DNA from: DATCRE01 sp964235605 | GTDB taxonomy: Bacteria > Bacteroidota > Bacteroidia > Cytophagales > Cyclobacteriaceae | Direction of reading: 5' to 3' | Length of the DNA: 64,000 nt | Assembly (NCBI GenBank): GCA_964235605.1 | Contig: CAXSCR010000013.1 | Span: forward strand, 15,460-79,459 | Part shown: piece after piece, positions 54,024 to 63,252 of the stretch | Numbering within the stretch: the first letter of the stretch is position 1 | How the letters are laid out: each line of letters opens with the position of its first letter | The notes under the pieces: generated by a model | Told to the model about the DNA's origin: nothing | The model's database searches: none | Seen by the model: the letters and a program-made list of their open reading frames with translations, nothing else | Program-made: the position numbers and the translations under genes

Positions 54024-55091
54024 TTATTCAGCCGGTTTGCATTGTAATAAAGTATGGCTAATTCCCAATTCTACTTGGTTAACCACTGTAAACCCTGCAT
54101 TGTTTATGCAATTAAAAAAATTATGGGAGTGATACATTTGACTATTACCATTAGCTATAACCGTGAAGTATAAGGATGTCTGCTGAAGAGAAAAGGCGCT
54201 TGACTGAAATTTTTGCCTATCCCATAAAGTTTCCATAATAAATACTTTACCTCCTGGATTCAACGCCTCATGACATCTTTTTAAGATAGATACGATCTGC
54301 TCTTCAGAGAAACAATCTAAAAACTGACTCATCCAAATAATATCAAAACCTTTAGCGAAGGGCTGACTTTCATGAAGCAAATTGCAAGTATGGTAAGACA
54401 CTCTATTTTTATAACCGAGCGCATCTAATTTGGTTTTTGCCATATCAAGTTGGCCGGGTAAATCCATCAAAGTAACATGTACATCGGCATCATAACCCAT
54501 GCATTGTGCAGCCCACTTACCCGTGTTACCGCCTATATCTAATAACTTTTTAGGTTTGCCTTCAAAAACAATAGGCAATGCTTCAGGAAACGCATTGTCA
54601 GAATAAAAGTGATCAAAATCTAACCAGCTCTTTTGAACTTTAGGCGGAAATTTAGAGAAGCCTTCATACAGTGTATTCCAATCACCAATGGTTTTTAATC
54701 CTTCAGGCTTACCGGTTTCAATGCATTTATCAAGATAAAATGCGCCTTGATAACATACGTCATGCATGAAGTCCATATTGACGCGCGTAAGCTCATCGTT
54801 TAGGATAAAATACCCAGTTTTGGTTACCGTATATTTTCCATCATTGACAATCAATAATCCAATACCAAGACCCGCTTCAAGAAGAACACGAACGCCATAC
54901 ATTGGCATCTTTACTTTCTCCACAACTTCACTTTCAGTAAGACCTTCTTTATGACTGTCTTCAATGACTTGTAAAATACCCGTATCTCTTAAAACACGTG
55001 TTGCTTGAAACAGCATGGGTGCAAAAGCAATGCGCTGTGCTTCTTCTTTTGCCTCAAATGCGGTTCTGGTTTCCTGCTGAAAAAAATTCAT
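54024..55091 (-). CDS. SAM-dependent methyltransferase (O-methyltransferase-like)
   Basis: The 355-aa protein has an N-terminal winged-helix dimerisation part (MLFQATRVLRDTGILQVIEDS ... VRVLLEAGLGIGL) and a Rossmann methyltransferase with motif I LLDIGGNTGKW (183-193), VTLMDLPGQ, and DIIWMSQFLDCFSEEQI, the arrangement of plant-type O-methyltransferases. It probably methylates the aryl ring of the pigment (C- or O-methylation), by inference from known flexirubin structures. It lies 11 bp from the KS at 55103. Confidence 0.85.
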   Translation of the reverse strand: MNFFQQETRTAFEAKEEAQRIAFAPMLFQATRVLRDTGILQVIEDSHKEGLTESEVVEKVKMPMYGVRVLLEAGLGIGLLIVNDGKYTVTKTGYFILNDELTRVNMDFMHDVCYQGAFYLDKCIETGKPEGLKTIGDWNTLYEGFSKFPPKVQKSWLDFDHFYSDNAFPEALPIVFEGKPKKLLDIGGNTGKWAAQCMGYDADVHVTLMDLPGQLDMAKTKLDALGYKNRVSYHTCNLLHESQPFAKGFDIIWMSQFLDCFSEEQIVSILKRCHEALNPGGKVFIMETLWDRQKFQSSAFSLQQTSLYFTVIANGNSQMYHSHNFFNCINNAGFTVVNQVELGISHTLLQCKPAE

Positions 55092-55102
55092 CTTAATAAC
55101 GT

Positions 55103-56239
55103 TTATACGACTTTGTTCAATACAATGGCGGCATTACAACCTCCGAAACCAGAAGCTGTCTTTAAGCAAATATTTATTTCTTTTGAGACTAACTTGTCTA
55201 TAACATTCATAGGCTGGCTTACACCAATTGTTTTAAAACCCAGGGTAGGTATGAGTTCGTTATTTAGCAGCGCATGCACACTTAGTATAGTTTCGACAAC
55301 ACCCGCAGCGCCTAACGTGTGGCCAAAGTATCCTTTCAAACTATTCAAAGGCACGGTTGCCATTCCAGCAATGTTGAAAGCCTTTGACTCCATTTCATCA
55401 TTGTAAAGTGTAGCAGTGCCATGGGCGGAAATAAAATCTATAGCTTCCTTGTTCACCTCGGCATCACTTAAGGCAGTGGTTACTGCCATTGCTAATTCTT
55501 CGCCTGTGCGTGAAGGGCCAGATATATGATTCGCATCATTACTTAAACCTCCACCCATTACTTTAACTTTTGGAGATACCTTTATTGAAGCTGGATTTGC
55601 AGTAAGTATTATTGTTGCTGCAGCCTCTCCTAACGTTACACCTTTTCGTTTGGAATCAAAAGGCTTGCACGCTTCCATACTTACGGCATTTAAGCTTAGA
55701 AAACCAGAGAGTACAAATTTTGAAATAACATCAGCGCCTATAACAACAGCATGGTCATATTGACCTGATTGTATGATACGCTTTGCTACAAGAATAGCCA
55801 TTACACCAGAAACACAAGCATTGGAAACAACTATAGGTTGCTGTTTATTTTTAAAGTGTTTTGTAATGGTATTCGCCGCGTCTGATAAATTTATTTTATC
55901 AGCGTCATAACCTTCATGCGTCAACAACTCTATATTACCTTTTGTGGTGGATAAAATAAAAATTACCTTATCAGATTTTACATCAAGTTGAGTTTGTTGG
56001 AGTGCTTGTTTGATGGAGAGAATACAAATTGTTTCAAACCTGGTTAGTTGGTCTGAACCTGCAAAGGATATATCTTTTTCTATTAGACCGGCATAAACGG
56101 GTTCAGTTGAAAACGGGGAATTCTTTAAAAGGGAAATTCCTGTTTTACCGGCTTTAACATTTTCATAGTTCTCATTGGTGGTTAAACCTAAAGGAGAAAC
56201 TATACAATCAGCAGCTATCCAAACATCACGCTTGTTCAT
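55103..56239 (-). CDS. Beta-ketoacyl-ACP synthase, active
   Basis: The 378-aa KS has Cys142 (NACVSG), His273 (SAHGTAT) and His307 (YFGHTLGAAG), so the triad is complete, although the sequence around the cysteine is CVSG in place of the usual CSSS. It is one of three apparently active KSs. The divergence from the other two suggests a distinct role, for example priming with the aromatic starter or a later extension step. It overlaps the thioesterase gene by 4 bp. Confidence 0.9.
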   Translation of the reverse strand: MNKRDVWIAADCIVSPLGLTTNENYENVKAGKTGISLLKNSPFSTEPVYAGLIEKDISFAGSDQLTRFETICILSIKQALQQTQLDVKSDKVIFILSTTKGNIELLTHEGYDADKINLSDAANTITKHFKNKQQPIVVSNACVSGVMAILVAKRIIQSGQYDHAVVIGADVISKFVLSGFLSLNAVSMEACKPFDSKRKGVTLGEAAATIILTANPASIKVSPKVKVMGGGLSNDANHISGPSRTGEELAMAVTTALSDAEVNKEAIDFISAHGTATLYNDEMESKAFNIAGMATVPLNSLKGYFGHTLGAAGVVETILSVHALLNNELIPTLGFKTIGVSQPMNVIDKLVSKEINICLKTASGFGGCNAAIVLNKVV

Positions 56240-56655
56240 GAACTAATACTCCATTTTTTCTTCCATTCCTGAAAGAAGGTCGGCACTATCAATTGAAGTT
56301 CAAAATTCTTTGTTTCCACAAATACCTGCACCGTAGAGCCGGTAGCAACCAGTTCTTTTGTTTCAGCTTTGTATATATTATAAGTGAATTTGAGTTTAGC
56401 AGCAGGTGTTTCGATATACGAGCATTCTACAATAACACTTTCACCATACCGCAGGGGTTTTTTATAATCACACTGTACAGATACAATTGGAACCGCCAAA
56501 CCTTGCTTGTAAAAGTCAAGATAGGATACGCCATACTTTCTTCCGAAAGCCTCACGGCCATCTTCAAAGTATCGGATATAATGCCCATGCCACACAATAC
56601 CTAAAGGATCAGCTTCATTAAATCTTACAATAACTTCAGTTCTTTCGTGTAGCAC
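56236..56655 (-). CDS. Acyl-CoA/ACP thioesterase, 4HBT (YbgC-like) hotdog
   Basis: The 139-aa hotdog protein carries the 4-hydroxybenzoyl-CoA thioesterase signature FNEADPLGIVWHGHYIRYFEDGREAF, with the putative nucleophile Asp16. It starts at a GTG (56655); no ATG is available in frame, and upstream codons continue only to a stop at about 56679. It may release the polyene from ACP or edit mis-primed chains. It is separated by 135 bp from the dehydratase gene upstream, one of the longer gaps in the cluster. Confidence 0.85.
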   Translation of the reverse strand: MLHERTEVIVRFNEADPLGIVWHGHYIRYFEDGREAFGRKYGVSYLDFYKQGLAVPIVSVQCDYKKPLRYGESVIVECSYIETPAAKLKFTYNIYKAETKELVATGSTVQVFVETKNFELQLIVPTFFQEWKKKWSISS

Positions 56656-56790
56656 CCTTAATGTATTTTCTACTATTTATATAAGCTTTCAGCAAACTAC
56701 TAAATGCTTTTTTTAGACCAAACTTAATACGGCGTTTTCTTAATCCGTTCTATCGCGCCAATTCCCGTTGTCTACAGTTTAAAATGCAGC

Positions 56791-57225
56791 TCAAACGCTT
56801 GGCACTTGAATCTTTGCAAAGATTCTCATCTCACATCGACAAAGTACTTCGTTGTTTTGTTTAACTTCACCTTCTACCAACGTGATATCAAGTACCTGAT
56901 TTTTTATTGTAACCGTTGTTGTAATGGTTGTATTTTCTGACGGTAAATTAAAAATCTCGAGATCTTTGATAGCGGCTATATAGCCAATGGGAACGGGTAT
57001 ATTTTTTTGCTTACAAATATAACCGACTTGCACAGCAGCAGTTTGCGCAATGTTTTCAACGAGGCCTGGCTCTGCTAATTTCTTATCGTGGAGGAAAATA
57101 TTATCAGATGAAATCAATAGCTGTGTTACTGCTTTACTTTCACTGACTTCAAGAAGGTCATGGATCATAACCATGGGTGCACGCTGCGGAATGTAATCTG
57201 TTATATTTTTATGAGTGGCCAGCAT
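56791..57225 (-). CDS. Hotdog 3-hydroxyacyl-ACP dehydratase (ApeP-like)
   Basis: The 144-aa protein resembles the dehydratase of aryl-polyene clusters: DYIPQRAPMVMIHDLLEVSESKA, SSDNIFLHDKKLAEPGLVENIAQTAAVQVGY. The catalytic region differs from FabZ (no GHFP), as is typical for this branch. It probably acts on 3-hydroxyacyl-ACP in each extension round, together with or alternately to the FabZ-like protein at 46862. It overlaps the acyltransferase gene by 17 bp. Confidence 0.8.
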   Translation of the reverse strand: MLATHKNITDYIPQRAPMVMIHDLLEVSESKAVTQLLISSDNIFLHDKKLAEPGLVENIAQTAAVQVGYICKQKNIPVPIGYIAAIKDLEIFNLPSENTTITTTVTIKNQVLDITLVEGEVKQNNEVLCRCEMRIFAKIQVPSV

Positions 57226-58111
57226 TTTCGTTTTCCCAAAAGTTATAATAATTAAACCATTGTTCCGGATAATTCTTCACCATCTTTTCCAGATCATTTA
57301 CGAAAGTGCCCATCAATTTTTTAGTGTACTCGTGCCTGCTTTCACTCTTGTTATATTCATACAAGCTACTTCCGTAGAAGTGATAGTGCGTTATGGATTC
57401 TTTAAATGCAAAAACAATTGAAACTGGAACCTTAAACGTGGATGCTAACGCGAAAGGGCCAACAGGAAACCGCGCTTCTCCACCTAAAAAATGTTGAAGG
57501 CTTGTCTTTGCGTTACCCACAAACCTATCGGCATGCAGACAGATTAATTCGTTTTTTTGCAAGGCTTCACCTATTGCATAGACGTGAGAAATATCATCCT
57601 TTACAACTATGACATTAAAGTTTCGGCCACCGGTAACATCATTAAGGTATTCTTTTATGCGCTGATGTTCTCCATCATACATCACTACATTAATTTTGGT
57701 GTTTAGTCTTCTCAATAAGTGCCCTGCTGCTTCCCAATTTCCTACATGGCCACTTATAAGTATTCCGCCTTTACCTCCCGCTACGATGCGGTGAAGATTT
57801 TCTTCGCCGTCAAACTCGTAGGTGAACCTATTTCCAAAACCGGCCATAACTATGATTTTATCTAATAGTGTTTGCCCAAGCATATAATAATTTTGATAAA
57901 TTTTCAAAACTGATTTTACACGACCAAACCCTATCCGGTTACGGAAATAGCGGTATATAATTTTGGAAGTAGTTGGCGAAAAAAGAAAATAATGAAAGGC
58001 AACAAAAACCAAAAGTGAGTAAGCCGGTATCACGCCTAGCCTTCTGCATATGAAGACAAAGATGCTGTAACCTACCGGGGTTCCCTTTGATTTACCTTGC
58101 CACCGCGGCAT
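57209..58111 (-). CDS. LpxL/HtrB-like lysophospholipid acyltransferase
   Basis: The 300-aa membrane-associated enzyme has the HX4E catalytic motif HVGNWE (His122, Glu127), then CLHADRFVG and FPVGPFALAS, as in lipid A late acyltransferases. One N-terminal hydrophobic region (about 26-45) anchors it. In aryl-polyene and flexirubin loci such enzymes are thought to attach the polyene acyl group to a lipid or to the resorcinol. It begins 2 bp after the ACP stop. Confidence 0.87.
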   Translation of the reverse strand: MPRWQGKSKGTPVGYSIFVFICRRLGVIPAYSLLVFVAFHYFLFSPTTSKIIYRYFRNRIGFGRVKSVLKIYQNYYMLGQTLLDKIIVMAGFGNRFTYEFDGEENLHRIVAGGKGGILISGHVGNWEAAGHLLRRLNTKINVVMYDGEHQRIKEYLNDVTGGRNFNVIVVKDDISHVYAIGEALQKNELICLHADRFVGNAKTSLQHFLGGEARFPVGPFALASTFKVPVSIVFAFKESITHYHFYGSSLYEYNKSESRHEYTKKLMGTFVNDLEKMVKNYPEQWFNYYNFWENENAGHS

Positions 58112-58113
58112 GC

Positions 58114-58371
58114 TTAAGCATTTACCTTGTCACCGACACGTGAAATCACGTAATCGTAAAAGTTCTGGAATGTAACAATGGAGATGAAATCTTCTGGCTT
58201 AACTTTAAATCCAAAATTGCTTTCAATTACCACCACCAAATCAATATAGTCGAGACTATCAAGTTCTAACGTCTCACGAAGGTTAGCTTCGGGAGTTATC
58301 TTTGCGGCATCTACCTCGAACTCCTCTACTAAAAACCCATTGATTTTTTCAATAATACTTGCTGTATCCAT
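58114..58371 (-). CDS. Acyl carrier protein (cluster copy 2)
   Basis: The 85-aa ACP has the phosphopantetheine Ser39 in ELDSLDYIDLVVVIE. It is flanked by a KS (8 bp upstream) and the LpxL-like acyltransferase (2 bp downstream), which suggests that it delivers the finished chain to the acyltransferase. It is clearly different from the ACP at 51836. Confidence 0.93.
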   Translation of the reverse strand: MDTASIIEKINGFLVEEFEVDAAKITPEANLRETLELDSLDYIDLVVVIESNFGFKVKPEDFISIVTFQNFYDYVISRVGDKVNA

Positions 58372-58379
58372 CGTCGATT

Positions 58380-59603
58380 TTAATTATTCCATTTTTTAAC
58401 AATCAGAGAAGAGTTTGTACCTCCGAAGCCAAATGAATTAGACAAAAATACATCAATATTTTTATTTAACGTTTTCTGTATAATATTGAGCTTGACAGAA
58501 TCTTCGTCAGGAGTCTCAAAATTTATATTCGGAGCGACAAAACCATTCTGCATCATAAGCATAGAGTACACTATTTCACTCGCTCCGGCCATCCAACACT
58601 CGTGTCCCGTCATTGATTTAGTAGAACTTACTGGTGTATTATTTTCGCCAAACACGGCGTGAATGGCGCGTGCTTCACTGGCATCGCCTGCAGGAGTTGA
58701 CGTTGCATGGGCATTGATATAATCAACGTCTGCTGCTTTGAGTCCAGAATTTTTTAGCGCCATCTTTAATGAGCGTGCTGGGCCATCAACAGTGGGATTG
58801 GAAATATGTTCGCCGTTAGATGAAAAACCATATCCAATTAATTCACCTAAAATAGGCGCACCTCTTTTTAAAGCATGATCAAGACTCTCTAAAATTACAC
58901 TCGCTGCGCCACCACTTGGAACAAGGCCATCACGATTTTTATCGAATGGTCTTGATGCTTTAGTTGGCTGACTTTCATTGATAGAAAATGCACTTAATGC
59001 ATCGAAGTTGCCCATTGAATATTGATTTGTTTCTTGGGCGCCACCACAAACAATACAATCTTGAAAACCATTTGAAATAAACATGTGCGCAAGACCTATG
59101 GCATGTGAGCCACTTGCGCACGCAGCACTTACGGTAAAGTTAATGCCCTTCAAACGAAAAATTGTTGCCAGATTCATGTTTACTGTAGAGTTCAGTGCTT
59201 GAAATACAGAGCCTGAACCCACTAACATGGTATCTTTTTTTGCACGAATAATATCTATGGCTTCAATAACCGGCTGTGCAGAACTGTCATTACCGTAAAT
59301 GATGCCGACTTCACGCTGGTCAATATAATCTTGAGTAAGTTTTGCATTAGCAAGCGCCTCTGTAGTAGCCATGAAAGCATACTCCCCTTGCTCCGGTAGC
59401 ATGATGCGGGCACGCCGATCAAGCACACCTTTAAGTGCGGGTTTCTCTATATAGCCCGTAAGGCCAGAGCGATAACCCATTTCTTTTCTTTGTTGATTTA
59501 AAACAATTCCGGATTTACCTTGAAATAATGAATCTCTGACTTCATCGAGATTCTTTCCTATACAAGAATAAATTCCTAAACCGGTGATGACTACACGATT
59601 CAT
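58380..59603 (-). CDS. Beta-ketoacyl-ACP synthase (FabB-like), active
   Basis: The 407-aa KS has Cys162 (SAACASGSHA), His299 (NAHATSTPAGD) and His334 (SMTGHECWMAGAS). The CASGSHA cysteine motif and the tryptophan after the second histidine resemble FabB-type enzymes of aryl-polyene clusters. It lies downstream of the ketoreductase gene after a 138-bp gap and immediately upstream of the ACP. Confidence 0.92.
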   Translation of the reverse strand: MNRVVITGLGIYSCIGKNLDEVRDSLFQGKSGIVLNQQRKEMGYRSGLTGYIEKPALKGVLDRRARIMLPEQGEYAFMATTEALANAKLTQDYIDQREVGIIYGNDSSAQPVIEAIDIIRAKKDTMLVGSGSVFQALNSTVNMNLATIFRLKGINFTVSAACASGSHAIGLAHMFISNGFQDCIVCGGAQETNQYSMGNFDALSAFSINESQPTKASRPFDKNRDGLVPSGGAASVILESLDHALKRGAPILGELIGYGFSSNGEHISNPTVDGPARSLKMALKNSGLKAADVDYINAHATSTPAGDASEARAIHAVFGENNTPVSSTKSMTGHECWMAGASEIVYSMLMMQNGFVAPNINFETPDEDSVKLNIIQKTLNKNIDVFLSNSFGFGGTNSSLIVKKWNN

Positions 59604-59741
59604 TTTCTAAGGTTTATATCAGTAATTTGCTGGCGTGGGGTAACCTCTGCTTATTATAGAAGCATATACCACACAACGCAATCTATAAAAAATAATGAAT
59701 TAAGCGTTCAAAAAACTTTAATCAGCTACGCTATAAAAAGT

Positions 59742-60470
59742 TTAAGAATATAGCCCTCCATTAATAGAGATTACTTCTCCTGTTACATAAGATGCTTTTG
59801 GAGAAGCCAAAAAAGTTACTACATCGGCTACCTCTTCTGGTTCCCCAAATCTTTGCATGGGTACCATCTTCTTTAACTCTTGCTCATTCAAATCATGGGT
59901 CATATCGGTACGAATGAATCCGGGTGCAACTGCATTAACAGTTACTCCCCTTCTTGCTACCTCTTGTGCTAAGGCTTTGGTTGCTCCAATTACGCCCGCT
60001 TTCGCAGCAGAATAATTAGTTTGACCAGGCATACCCTTAAGTCCTGACAAAGAAACTACATTCACAATTCGACCGAACTTTTGCGCTAACATTCCACTGA
60101 CAACTAATCTGGTAACATAGAAAAATGCATCAAGGCTAGATCCTAAAACTCCTTTCCATTGCTCCTCTGTCATCCAAATGAGAAGACCGTCATTACGTAT
60201 ACCAGCATTGTTAACTAGTACTTCTATATTTTTCTCCTTGTTACCTTCAATCCACCCACCCAAAATCTCATCTACTTCAGCTTTGCTTGAAACATCAAAT
60301 CGAAGTAACTCTCCACCTGTACCTTTCTCCTTTATAAGCGCTAATGTTTTTAAAGCTTCTGATTCATTGCTTTTAAAATTAATAAGAATATGATAACCCT
60401 GCTCTGCCAACTTCACGCTTACTGCTCGGCCTATACCTCTTGATCCACCTGTTACTAATGCGTATTTCAT
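59742..60470 (-). CDS. 3-oxoacyl-ACP reductase (FabG-like SDR)
   Basis: The 242-aa short-chain dehydrogenase has the NADPH motif TGGSRGIGRA (7-16), NNAG, the catalytic serine in NVVSLSGLKG and YSAAK. It would reduce 3-ketoacyl-ACP intermediates with NADPH in each elongation round. All catalytic residues are present and the length is typical. It is the second gene of the cluster, 62 bp after the ammonia-lyase. Confidence 0.93.
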   Translation of the reverse strand: MKYALVTGGSRGIGRAVSVKLAEQGYHILINFKSNESEALKTLALIKEKGTGGELLRFDVSSKAEVDEILGGWIEGNKEKNIEVLVNNAGIRNDGLLIWMTEEQWKGVLGSSLDAFFYVTRLVVSGMLAQKFGRIVNVVSLSGLKGMPGQTNYSAAKAGVIGATKALAQEVARRGVTVNAVAPGFIRTDMTHDLNEQELKKMVPMQRFGEPEEVADVVTFLASPKASYVTGEVISINGGLYS

Positions 60471-60532
60471 TTAAAATGTTAGTGTGTTTACGTTATGCTT
60501 AAGCCAATTTATAAGTGTGTGCTTTAAATCAC

Positions 60533-62080
60533 TTAAATACCATCAAGTATGGATGTATCCAGCGCTAAAATATATTTTTTCACACTTTGTATATCTTTAT
60601 ATCTTGGCTGGTCTTCTACAATAGCCGGCATTATTTCTCTTACTTCATTATACATCTTGAGTGTAAATGAGGATAATCTGTTATTATATTTTAGATAATC
60701 TATGGCCTGCATCAATGCAATAGTTTGAATTGATAACACATCGATTGCATTATCAATAACACGTTTCGTCATTAAGGCAGCATTGCAACCCATACTTACA
60801 ATATCCTGATTGTCATTATTATTAGGAATACTATGCAAATACATAGGATAAGACAAGGTCTGATTTTCTGCTGTTGTAGAAGTTGCCGTAAACTGCATGC
60901 CTTGAACACCGAAGTTCAATCCCAACTTACCAAGATTTATAAATGGTGGTAATTTCTGATTAAGCTTATCATTCAAGAGGTAGTTTAACTGACGATCGGC
61001 CAACATGGTTAATTTGGTAATAACGATCTTCAGCTTATCCATTTCAAGAGAGACATAATCTCCATGGAAGTTACCGCCATGATATACCATTTCACGCGCA
61101 CGGTCAATGATTGGATTGTCGTTCACGGAGTTAGCTTCATTTTCTAACACCAGTTGTGTATTCTTTATAGTGTCGTAAACAGGACCTAAGATTTGAGGCA
61201 CACATCGAAGCGAATAATACTCCTGAACTTTATCTGTAAATACAGACTCTTGTATTTTCTTATGATACAAATGATCTGGACGATGGCGAATAAGTTTACT
61301 ATCAGCCAACACTTTACGAATGCCTTCAGCCACTTTTGACTGGCCTTCGTGATGTTTCACCTGATTTAGCTCCAATGAAAAATGATCATCGAATGATTTC
61401 ATCAACTCATTGGTAATGGCAGAAAGAATCAACGAAATATTAAATATTTTTTTCGCATAAATCAGATTCACCATTCCAACACCCGTCATGGCTGACGTAC
61501 CGTTGATCAACGCAAGGCCTTCTCTTAAATAAATGCCTAATGGTTTTACGTTATGCCTTTTAAATACAGCTTCTGTAGATTCTAGTTTTCCGTCAACTAA
61601 AACTTCACCTTCACCAATAAGATTGAGTGCAAGGTGCGCAAGCTGCACAAGGTCACCGCTGGCTCCAACACCACCACGCTCAAAAATGCAAGCGCTGATT
61701 CTTTTATTTAATAACTCAGTGATCAGGTTTACTACTTCCGGATGAACTCCAGAATAACCTTGCATTAAGCTGCTAAGTCTGGCCAACATAGCACCTCTGG
61801 AAAATTCTTCTGTAAACGGATTTCCAGAACCAGAACTGTGACTACGAATTAGATTGTACTGTAGCTGATACTGATCCTCTTCACTAATTTTATATTGAGC
61901 CATCGGCCCAAAGCCAGTATTAATACCATAAATGACCTTTTCCTTGGCATAATGTTGAAGAAAATTAAAACTTTCTTGAACATTCTGTAGTGCCTGATCT
62001 TGCAATTGAACATTTTCGCCGCCATGCAAAACACGTTGAAAGTCACCAAGAGTCAATTTTTTACCACCAACTATAACCAT
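60533..62080 (-). CDS. Aromatic amino acid ammonia-lyase (HAL family, probable tyrosine ammonia-lyase)
   Basis: The 515-aa enzyme is the first gene of the cluster. The ATG at 62080 fits the family N-terminus; the longer frame is not conserved. The MIO prosthetic group forms from Ala140-Ser141-Gly142 in GGVGASGDLVQLAHL, and the catalytic Tyr51 is in YGINTGFGP. The LVQL after ASGD differs from the LAPL of histidases. In flexirubin clusters this enzyme makes 4-coumarate from tyrosine; tyrosine as substrate is inferred from context, because the selectivity positions here read Ser80-His81 (IRSHSSG), the pair found in histidases. Confidence 0.88.
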   Translation of the reverse strand: MVIVGGKKLTLGDFQRVLHGGENVQLQDQALQNVQESFNFLQHYAKEKVIYGINTGFGPMAQYKISEEDQYQLQYNLIRSHSSGSGNPFTEEFSRGAMLARLSSLMQGYSGVHPEVVNLITELLNKRISACIFERGGVGASGDLVQLAHLALNLIGEGEVLVDGKLESTEAVFKRHNVKPLGIYLREGLALINGTSAMTGVGMVNLIYAKKIFNISLILSAITNELMKSFDDHFSLELNQVKHHEGQSKVAEGIRKVLADSKLIRHRPDHLYHKKIQESVFTDKVQEYYSLRCVPQILGPVYDTIKNTQLVLENEANSVNDNPIIDRAREMVYHGGNFHGDYVSLEMDKLKIVITKLTMLADRQLNYLLNDKLNQKLPPFINLGKLGLNFGVQGMQFTATSTTAENQTLSYPMYLHSIPNNNDNQDIVSMGCNAALMTKRVIDNAIDVLSIQTIALMQAIDYLKYNNRLSSFTLKMYNEVREIMPAIVEDQPRYKDIQSVKKYILALDTSILDGI

Positions 62081-62188
62081 GCAGAGACTTATAAACTGAG
62101 TTAAATTTTTATTATAAAAGTCTAAAATAAAGAAAGTCTCAATAAAATTCACATCTATATTAAGGAGAGCAGCAATTTAATTGCATAC

Positions 62189-62230
62189 TGTGCATTTGAC
62201 CAGTGTACTTTCACATGATAAGATGCACAG
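62189..62230. promoter_or_regulatory. Possible operator upstream of the pigment cluster
   Basis: CTGTGCAT (62189-62196) and ATGCACAG (62223-62230) are a perfect 8-bp inverted repeat separated by 26 bp, lying 110-150 bp upstream of the cluster's first start codon. No regulator gene is adjacent. No matching promoter boxes were found with confidence. Confidence 0.25.
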
Positions 62231-62283
62231 AAAAATGTTAAACGAATAACAAAAAGCGTTTTGACTACAATGCTTAAGGTAAA

Positions 62284-62758
62284 TTACAGACTGGTTTTTC
62301 TGAAGACACTCTGATCAATTTTTGTGTATGCTACCAAGACTTCCTTTTCATTTATGATATTTAAGACTGGGAGTTGTACGTCACAAATATCTATGACATT
62401 TAAAATACTTTTTTCATCATCTACATATTTCTGAATAAATCCAACGATAGCTCCATTACTTGTGGCCGTATGATTTGGGTAAGACGTACTATGTATATGC
62501 CCAGTATCCGGTGTTGTTTCGTCCCAAACAATTATTGACCGACTTCCAATAGCCGCTATCTGTGGATGACGTGCATTCTCTGAAATTAATTGGCGAGGCA
62601 GAAAGTTTTTACCCAGATTAATTCCTTCGCGCATCTTCGCCGCACCAACCATGGAATACAATTTATCCTCTATAGTTATGACGGCTTGGGTTTTCAAAGC
62701 GCTGCAATGTCCCACGTTGCCGAACGAAATTAAGAAAACAAGGAGCAAATTTAAACAT
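62284..62758 (-). pseudogene. Truncated BNR/sialidase-like secreted protein, frameshifted signal peptide
   Basis: The open frame (62284-62748, TTG start) has sialidase-fold wording: RQLISENARHPQIAAIGSRSIIVWDETTPDTGHIHS and NEKEVLVAYTKID, but only 154 residues, less than half of a propeller. An ATG at 62758 just upstream is out of frame by one base; removing one T would give MFKLLLVFLISFGNVGHCSA, a good signal peptide. The gene is therefore probably frameshifted and shortened. A related scrap is at 63735-63790. Confidence 0.5.
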
Positions 62759-62845
62759 CACCCCAGCTGGCATAAACATTTTGTTATGTGTTGTTTTGTT
62801 CTATCAATGTTAAAACGGAAATAGCCATAATATTCTAAGTAGTAA

Positions 62846-63193
62846 TTATATTTTGTTGTCTTTAATTATAAATCGGTCATAGAATTTACCAGTCCCTTTT
62901 GCATCAAGTCGACCTACGATTACTTCATCAGAGCTGTTTGCAAGTTCAAATCTGGGTCTTAAGTGATAATGTTCCCTGGCTCCAATAGGATGTTCATTAT
63001 TATCAACAGCATCTTGGTTTAGGTCTGCAATATCAATCAATAGTTTTGCAAACGATCTCAGTCCTTCAGGAACACCATGAATTAGAACTTCTTCCCATTT
63101 TGTTATTTTTCCTTCAAACTCATCCTCTTTGTGCGACACAAAAATGTCAAGATGTCCCTCTATTTCAAAACCCTTAATCTTCTTGTATGCCAT
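62846..63193 (-). CDS. Small cytoplasmic protein, possibly Imm32-like immunity protein
   Basis: The 115-aa protein has no signal peptide. The layout GVPEGLRSFAKLLIDIADLNQDAV, then REHYHLRP, then SSDEVIVGRLD, recalls the Imm32 family of polymorphic-toxin immunity proteins (helix with a central leucine pattern, H-x-H, then a strand with an S-x-E motif). This is a pattern impression only. No toxin gene is next to it, although both sides are decayed DNA. An unrelated conserved hypothetical is equally possible. Confidence 0.55.
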   Translation of the reverse strand: MAYKKIKGFEIEGHLDIFVSHKEDEFEGKITKWEEVLIHGVPEGLRSFAKLLIDIADLNQDAVDNNEHPIGAREHYHLRPRFELANSSDEVIVGRLDAKGTGKFYDRFIIKDNKI

Positions 63194-63252
63194 ATGTATA
63201 TATCTATCGCGTCCATTTTGAAATCACACCTGACACTAAATTAATTAAAAAA

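Noticed and set aside
55103..56239. KS at 55103 as DarB
   Set aside because: It is a FabF-type KS with Cys-His-His and not a FabH-type KSIII with Cys-His-Asn, as expected for DarB.
62153..62280. Clear promoter for the pigment cluster
   Set aside because: No convincing TTTG/TAnnTTTG pair at the right spacing was found in the gap.
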